In this document: one piece after another, positions 6,539 through 10,385 of the stretch
Layout: each line of letters begins with the position of its first letter
Position numbering within the stretch: the first letter of the stretch is position 1
DNA from: Chryseobacterium sp.
Lineage (GTDB): Bacteria; Bacteroidota; Bacteroidia; Flavobacteriales; Weeksellaceae
Direction: 5' to 3'
Length of the DNA: 10,385 bases
NCBI GenBank assembly: GCA_017989575.1
Contig: JAGNPP010000068.1
Location: forward strand, 1-10,385
Notes under the pieces: model-generated
Databases searched by the model: none
What the model saw: only the letters and a program-made list of their open reading frames with translations
What the model was told of the DNA's origin: nothing
Translations under genes and position numbers: made by a program

Positions 6539-7206
6539 AAAATTTTCTTTCCTTTTTCGCAATAATCTTTTTCTCAGCTCTCCATTCTCAAGAACTGAAA
6601 GATTTCACAATCCCAAAAGGTTATGAGAAAATCCTGGAAACAAAAGACGACCTCGACAAAGATGGAAAAGATGAAACAGTCATCGTTTTCAATACTGATA
6701 AAAAATCAGAATCGGAATATGCTGGACTTGTAAGAAAGTTTTATATTCTGAAAAAAATCAATGGCAAATTGAAAATTTGGAAGGAGAATTCTAATTTGAT
6801 ATTTGACAGCAAAGAGGGATTTTATCCGGAAAGCAATGCATTGGAATTAACCATCAAGAATAATTGTTTGGTGATTTTTCAATCTTACTTTTCAAATTCA
6901 CGACATACAGTGACTTCGAAAAACACTTATCGATTTCAAAACGGCGATTTCTATCTCATTGGTGCGTTGGTTCAATTTGATGATACTTGCGAATTTAATT
7001 TTTCAGATGAAATCAATTTTTCAACTGGAAAAGTCATTGTAAGCGAAGAATATTCGGATTGTGACAGCGGATATGAAAGAAAAGTTCCTGAAAATTACTA
7101 TAAAGAATTAACAAACAAACTTCCCAAATTAATAAAAATGAGTGATTACAAAATGGGAAAGAACGAAATCAAAATTCCTAATTCAAAAAAATCTTTTAAT
7201 TTCTAA
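6535..7206 (+). CDS. Exported protein with an Asp-rich calcium-binding-like motif, function unknown
   Basis: This 223-residue protein has a Sec signal peptide (hydrophobic to about residue 15, probable cleavage after LHS, mature Gln19). Close to the mature N-terminus is DDLDKDGKDETVIVF (38-52), which resembles the DxDxDG calcium loop and following strand found in FG-GAP/VCBS-like repeats; only one copy is seen. The rest is beta-rich with three scattered Cys (NNCLVIF, DDTCEF, DCDSGY). No membrane segment follows the signal, so it should be periplasmic or surface-associated. The start overlaps the end of the membrane-protein gene by four bases, and its stop directly abuts the SDR start with no gap. 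The family is not recognised and the role is unknown. Confidence 0.72.
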   Translation: MKNFLSFFAIIFFSALHSQELKDFTIPKGYEKILETKDDLDKDGKDETVIVFNTDKKSESEYAGLVRKFYILKKINGKLKIWKENSNLIFDSKEGFYPESNALELTIKNNCLVIFQSYFSNSRHTVTSKNTYRFQNGDFYLIGALVQFDDTCEFNFSDEINFSTGKVIVSEEYSDCDSGYERKVPENYYKELTNKLPKLIKMSDYKMGKNEIKIPNSKKSFNF

Positions 7207-8001
7207 ATGTCAAAAACCATCATCATCACAGGCACTTCATCCGGAATTGGATTTGCGCTGGCAGAATATTTCGGGAAGAAAGGGAACAAAGTTTACGGAC
7301 TGAGCAGGAAATCTGTGAGTTCTGATTTTTTCGTTTCGATTCCGACAGATATTACCGAAAAGGACCAAATCGACAACGCCATTTCTGAAATCCTGAAAAC
7401 AGAAACCAGAATCGATGTTCTGATTAATAATGCTGGAATGGGAATGGTTGGCGCAGTTGAAGATTCTACAAAAGAAGATATTACAAAATTATTCAATCTC
7501 AATTTGATTGGTTCTGTCCAAATGATGACGGCAGTTTTGCCAAAAATGCGTGAACAAAAATCAGGAAAAATCATCAACGTTTCCAGCATCGGTTCTGAAA
7601 TGGGATTGCCTTTTCGAGGTTTCTATTCCGCTTCCAAATCGGCTTTGGATAAAGTAACGGAAGCAATGCGCTACGAAGTTTATCCCTGGAATATCCACGT
7701 TTGTTCGCTTCATTTGGGCGATATCAAAACCAATATTGCAGAAAACCGTGTAAAAACAAAAGTTTCTGAACCCTATAAAAATGTCTTCGACAAAGTTTAT
7801 GCTTTGATGAATTCCCACGTTGGCGAAGGCACCGAACCTATGGATGTTGCAGTTTACATCGATGGACTTTTAGGGAAATCGAAGTGGAAAGCGCATTATT
7901 ATTTCGGGAAATTCGGTCAGAAAATTGGCGTTCCGCTCAAATGGATTCTGCCACAAGGCACGTACGAGAATCTGATGAAGAAATACAATAAAATGGATTG
8001 A
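7207..8001 (+). CDS. Short-chain dehydrogenase/reductase (SDR), NAD(P)-dependent
   Basis: This is a classical SDR of 264 residues with a Rossmann fold. The cofactor loop TGTSSGIG is at 8-15, and Arg34 after the second strand (GLSRKS) suggests NADP(H) preference. NNAG is at 74-77. The catalytic tetrad is complete: Asn99 (FNLNLIG), Ser127 (NVSSIG), Tyr140 and Lys144 (YSASK). The usual PG after the sixth strand reads LGDIKTN (170-176 region), Leu replacing Pro. The C-terminal tail is longer and basic (WKAHYYFGKFGQKIG), as in SDRs acting on lipids or other hydrophobic substrates, but the substrate cannot be read from sequence. The start codon directly follows the stop of the exported-protein gene, so cotranscription is likely; the Omp85 gene starts 37 bases downstream. 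Confidence 0.95.
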   Translation: MSKTIIITGTSSGIGFALAEYFGKKGNKVYGLSRKSVSSDFFVSIPTDITEKDQIDNAISEILKTETRIDVLINNAGMGMVGAVEDSTKEDITKLFNLNLIGSVQMMTAVLPKMREQKSGKIINVSSIGSEMGLPFRGFYSASKSALDKVTEAMRYEVYPWNIHVCSLHLGDIKTNIAENRVKTKVSEPYKNVFDKVYALMNSHVGEGTEPMDVAVYIDGLLGKSKWKAHYYFGKFGQKIGVPLKWILPQGTYENLMKKYNKMD

Positions 8002-8014
8002 TTTTCTGTTATAT

Positions 8015-8153
8015 AACCACAAAAGTCACAAAAGTATAATGTTTATAAAGTTCGATATATCAAGAAAAAAAAAGATAAAAATCGAAGACACTTTCTTTTG
8101 TAATCTTTTGAAAAACATAACATTCCTGTTTCTCTTTTGTGCTTTTTGTGGTT
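8015..8153. repeat. Inverted repeat spanning the start of the Omp85 gene
   Basis: The left arm (8015-8034) and right arm (8134-8153) are each 20 bases and match as inverted copies at 18 of 20 positions. The left arm contains a perfect 9-bp tandem duplication, CACAAAAGT, at 8018-8026 and 8027-8035. AACCACAAAAGTCACAAAAG-like arms are, as I recall, a familiar dispersed intergenic motif in flavobacteria. Unusually, the right arm lies within coding sequence and encodes the hydrophobic end of a signal peptide (LFCAFCG). Paired in mRNA, the arms would enclose the start codon. Confidence 0.5.
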
Positions 8154-9718
8154 CAATCAACGCGCAGAAAAAAGAATATTGGCTCATCGACAAAGAAACC
8201 AACGCAAAAAAAATAGTCTCCGACTCCGCAAAAGCCGTTAAGTTTTTGGATTCATTAACGGAAAATTCCTACTTCTTCACAGAACTGAAAGACGTCACAA
8301 AAATAGAAAACCGCACGGAAATCTACTACGACAAAGGTCCGAATTTTAACAAAGCCAATGTCAAATTTTCAGATTCATTGGTCTCAGATTTAAAACTTCA
8401 AAAGAACGAACTCTACACCAAAAACCTCGACTCTCTCAAGAAGAACATTAATCAAAAATACCGTAACAAAGGTTTCGCCTTCAACCGCGTGAAAACCAAA
8501 TTCCAGAAGATTGAAAACGGAATTCCAACTGTGAAAATCTCCGTTGTTACAGCTTCTCAAAGGAAAATCGACGCTATCGTTTACAAAGGCTACACGCGTT
8601 TACCGAAACAATTCGTTAAAGCTCTGAACAAAGAATATGTCGGCAAGAATTACGAAGACAAAAATTTGGTTTCAATGAATCAGGCTTTGCAAAATCACCA
8701 GTTTGTGACTTTGGAAAAACCGCCTCAGACTTTATTTACAAAGGATTCTACGCAGGTTTTTCTCTTTATGCAAAAGAAAAAAACCAACACGTTCGACGGA
8801 ATGATTGGCTTCGGAAACGACAAAACGGAAAAATTTACCGTCAACGGAACTTTGAATGTCCAGCTCAAAAATATGTTCAACAGCTTCGAAAGCATCGGCG
8901 TTTACTGGCAAAGAAATCCCGACAAAGGTCAGACTTTCGATATGCAGACGGACATTCCGTACACGTTTGGAAGCAATGTTGGTCTTAATGTCAATGTCAA
9001 TATTTTCCGTCAAGACTCCACTTTCGCGAATGTGAAGTTTTTGCCAGCCGTTTACTATCATCTTTCTCCACGTCAAAAACTCGGTCTCAAAGGCACTTTC
9101 GAGTCGTCCGCGATTTTGGATTCGCTCTACACAGGCGGTCGCGATTACAGCAAAAAAGGGATTGGACTCTGGTATCAATATCAGGAAGGAAGTGACATTC
9201 CGCTGTTCATCAACAAAAGTAACATCCGTGTGGAAGCCGATTTTCTCAAGACCACTTACGACGACACGCAGGAAAAATTTGATCAAATCCGGTATTTCCT
9301 TTTCGCCGAACACAATTTCAATCTATCTGGAAATCACTTTCTCAACATCAAAGCAGAGTCCGCATTGCTCAGCGCCAAGAACGAATTATCTACAAACGAA
9401 CTTTTTCGGTTTGGAGGCTGGAACTCGATGCGGGGTTTTAACGAGCAAAGTCTCATCAGCGATTTCTACGCATTTGCCGGTGCGGAATACCGCTATCTCG
9501 TCAATGACCAAGCCTTCTTTGACCTTTTTGCACAATATGGTCAAATGTCCAACAAAGCTTTGGGAATTACACCGAAACTGTATAGTTTAGGATTAGGTTT
9601 CAACTTTTTTCTTCCCGTCGGTTTGATGAGTTTTCAGATTTCCAACGGAAACGAATTTGGAAATCCTTTCAAATTCAACGAAATTAAAATTCATTGGGGA
9701 ATTTTGAGCCGTTTCTGA
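8039..9718 (+). CDS. Omp85-superfamily outer-membrane protein (BamA/TamA-like), two POTRA-like domains plus barrel
   Basis: The 559-residue precursor has a signal peptide whose hydrophobic core is about 28-38, with likely cleavage after INA (mature Gln43). The n-region from the ATG is unusually long and Lys-rich; a TTG at 8108 would give a textbook signal peptide (MKNITFLFLF...), so the start is uncertain. Two POTRA-like units follow: about 97-172 and 174-247, the second with the beta-alpha-alpha-beta-beta order (RKIDAIVYKGY ... EDKNLVSMNQAL ... TQVFLFMQ). From about 252 to the end, alternating strands form a beta-barrel. GGWNSMRGF (459-467) carries the RGF motif of the Omp85 lid loop, and the chain ends in ILSRF, a C-terminal Phe beta-signal for barrel insertion. 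The size is close to FhaC/TamA-type proteins and much shorter than BamA. It probably inserts or translocates proteins or lipids; no partner gene is adjacent. Confidence 0.88.
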   Translation: MFIKFDISRKKKIKIEDTFFCNLLKNITFLFLFCAFCGSINAQKKEYWLIDKETNAKKIVSDSAKAVKFLDSLTENSYFFTELKDVTKIENRTEIYYDKGPNFNKANVKFSDSLVSDLKLQKNELYTKNLDSLKKNINQKYRNKGFAFNRVKTKFQKIENGIPTVKISVVTASQRKIDAIVYKGYTRLPKQFVKALNKEYVGKNYEDKNLVSMNQALQNHQFVTLEKPPQTLFTKDSTQVFLFMQKKKTNTFDGMIGFGNDKTEKFTVNGTLNVQLKNMFNSFESIGVYWQRNPDKGQTFDMQTDIPYTFGSNVGLNVNVNIFRQDSTFANVKFLPAVYYHLSPRQKLGLKGTFESSAILDSLYTGGRDYSKKGIGLWYQYQEGSDIPLFINKSNIRVEADFLKTTYDDTQEKFDQIRYFLFAEHNFNLSGNHFLNIKAESALLSAKNELSTNELFRFGGWNSMRGFNEQSLISDFYAFAGAEYRYLVNDQAFFDLFAQYGQMSNKALGITPKLYSLGLGFNFFLPVGLMSFQISNGNEFGNPFKFNEIKIHWGILSRF

Positions 9719-9719
9719 T

Positions 9720-10385
9720 TTAGAATTCATTATAAATTCCATCAATGTAATAGTTATTTTTGTAATTTATTACCTTAAAGATTCTATTTACAGAAGACCC
9801 AAAACCGACATCTTTTATAGTGCATTTATAGTAAAATGCTATGTCATATTTTTGGTCAAAAGAGCTTCCAAGATATTCTAAATTTGAAACTGAAAAAACA
9901 TCACTACTGTCTTGACCATCTTCAAAAGGGTGAATAAAATTTGCAAATTTTTTATCGTAAATATATTGCCATTTTTCGTCAACTTCATTTTTAGAAAGAC
10001 AACCGTCACAATCGTAATCCATACCTCCGATGTCAGCAACATAGCTTTTGCAGGTCTTTGAGAGCACACTAGAGTTGTTTTGTTCAATGGTTTGTTTTAA
10101 CCAATTCTGGATTTTGATATTCTTAGAATTTTCACTAGTATCAAGAATGTCAAGGACTTTTTGAAAATCTGCAATACTATTTTCTTGTGCATTTATATTA
10201 TCAGAATGGTCTTTATTATTTTTGATAAAATATTGAAATCCAAAAATCATTAATCCAAAAAAAATTAATATTCCAATTGCAATAGGAATAGTACGGTCTT
10301 TTTCTCTTTTATAAATTATATTTTTCTTGAAAGAAACAGGATTAATAATCGATTTTTGCTTATTTAAAAGATCCTTATTTAAGAT
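9720..10385 (-). CDS. Membrane-anchored protein with an EF-hand loop, 5' end beyond window
   Basis: Reading leftward, the frame is open from the window edge (10385) to a TAA at 9722-9720, 221 codons. The ATG at 10250-10248 falls in the middle of a hydrophobic stretch (upstream codons read IPIAIGILIFFGL, then MIFGFQYF), so it is unlikely to be the true start. The complete transmembrane helix is preceded by a basic segment (KREKDRT), giving an N-terminal anchor with the rest outside the cytoplasm. Counting from that internal Met, DYDCDGCLSKNE (78-89) fits the 12-residue EF-hand loop: Asp at 1, 3 and 5, Gly6, Leu8, Ser9, Glu12, with unusual Cys at 4 and 7. The C-terminal part is beta-rich and aromatic (FYYKCTIKD, VINYKNNYYIDGIYNEF). 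The family is not recognised. It converges on the Omp85 gene with one base between the two stop codons. Confidence 0.7.
   Translation of the reverse strand: MLNKDLLNKQKSIINPVSFKKNIIYKREKDRTIPIAIGILIFFGLMIFGFQYFIKNNKDHSDNINAQENSIADFQKVLDILDTSENSKNIKIQNWLKQTIEQNNSSVLSKTCKSYVADIGGMDYDCDGCLSKNEVDEKWQYIYDKKFANFIHPFEDGQDSSDVFSVSNLEYLGSSFDQKYDIAFYYKCTIKDVGFGSSVNRIFKVINYKNNYYIDGIYNEF

Noticed and set aside
8732..9313. A 193-codon open frame on the minus strand inside the Omp85 gene
   Set aside because: It lies wholly opposite a gene with clear domain signatures and has no family features or start context. It is best explained as a shadow of the coding bias of the plus strand.
9162..9590. A 142-codon plus-strand frame overlapping the Omp85 gene in another phase
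   Set aside because: Its composition is Ser/Thr-rich and without motifs, and the overlapping frame encodes the conserved RGF-containing barrel. Not a real gene.
10248..10250. ATG at this position as the start of the minus-strand gene
   Set aside because: The same frame is open upstream to the window edge and encodes the first half of a transmembrane helix plus a basic flank, so this Met is probably internal.

Overview
This window looks like chromosomal DNA from a low-GC member of the Bacteroidota, most likely a flavobacterium of the Chryseobacterium / Weeksellaceae type. The evidence is the lack of Shine-Dalgarno sequences, several TAATG stop/start overlaps, signal peptides ending in ...SQ or ...NAQ, two matches to the TAnnTTTG promoter element, and a ketosynthase pair of the kind found in flexirubin / aryl-polyene pigment clusters. 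The genus is inferred, not proven. No rRNA, tRNA, CRISPR array, transposase or phage gene was found.

Layout, left to right. (1) 1-1657: the 3' end of a catalytic beta-ketoacyl-ACP synthase, overlapping by one base a degenerate partner that has lost its catalytic residues (a chain-length-factor-like subunit). This is probably the tail of a polyene biosynthesis operon. (2) 1658-1930: a non-coding stretch with a long AT-rich hairpin, a GC hairpin, a promoter-like box and a two-stem leader containing a nine-codon reading frame. (3) 1931-3648: a lipoprotein with a right-handed beta-helix, coupled to a small MazG-type nucleotide pyrophosphohydrolase. (4) 3649-3738: a strong imperfect palindrome with 7-bp tandem repeats. 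(5) 3739-5461: aroA (EPSP synthase, shikimate pathway) and a small exported protein of unknown function. (6) 5550-8001: a close-packed run of a Uma2/DUF820 nuclease-fold protein, a four-helix membrane protein, an exported protein with a Ca-binding-like Asp motif, and a short-chain dehydrogenase. Three of these junctions overlap or abut. (7) 8039-9718: a compact Omp85 outer-membrane protein with two POTRA-like domains and a barrel ending in Phe. (8) 9720-10385, minus strand: a membrane-anchored protein with a canonical EF-hand loop. Its frame stays open past the right edge of the window, so it is partial.

All genes but the last are on the plus strand. Functionally this is a mix of housekeeping genes (aroA, mazG-like, SDR, Omp85) and lineage-specific genes for exported or membrane proteins. 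No complete new multi-gene system can be demonstrated. The items most worth a second look are the structured leader before the beta-helix lipoprotein, the inverted repeat whose right arm encodes the signal peptide of the Omp85 protein, the inactive ketosynthase subunit, and the Uma2-membrane-exported gene run with its strong local drop in GC.
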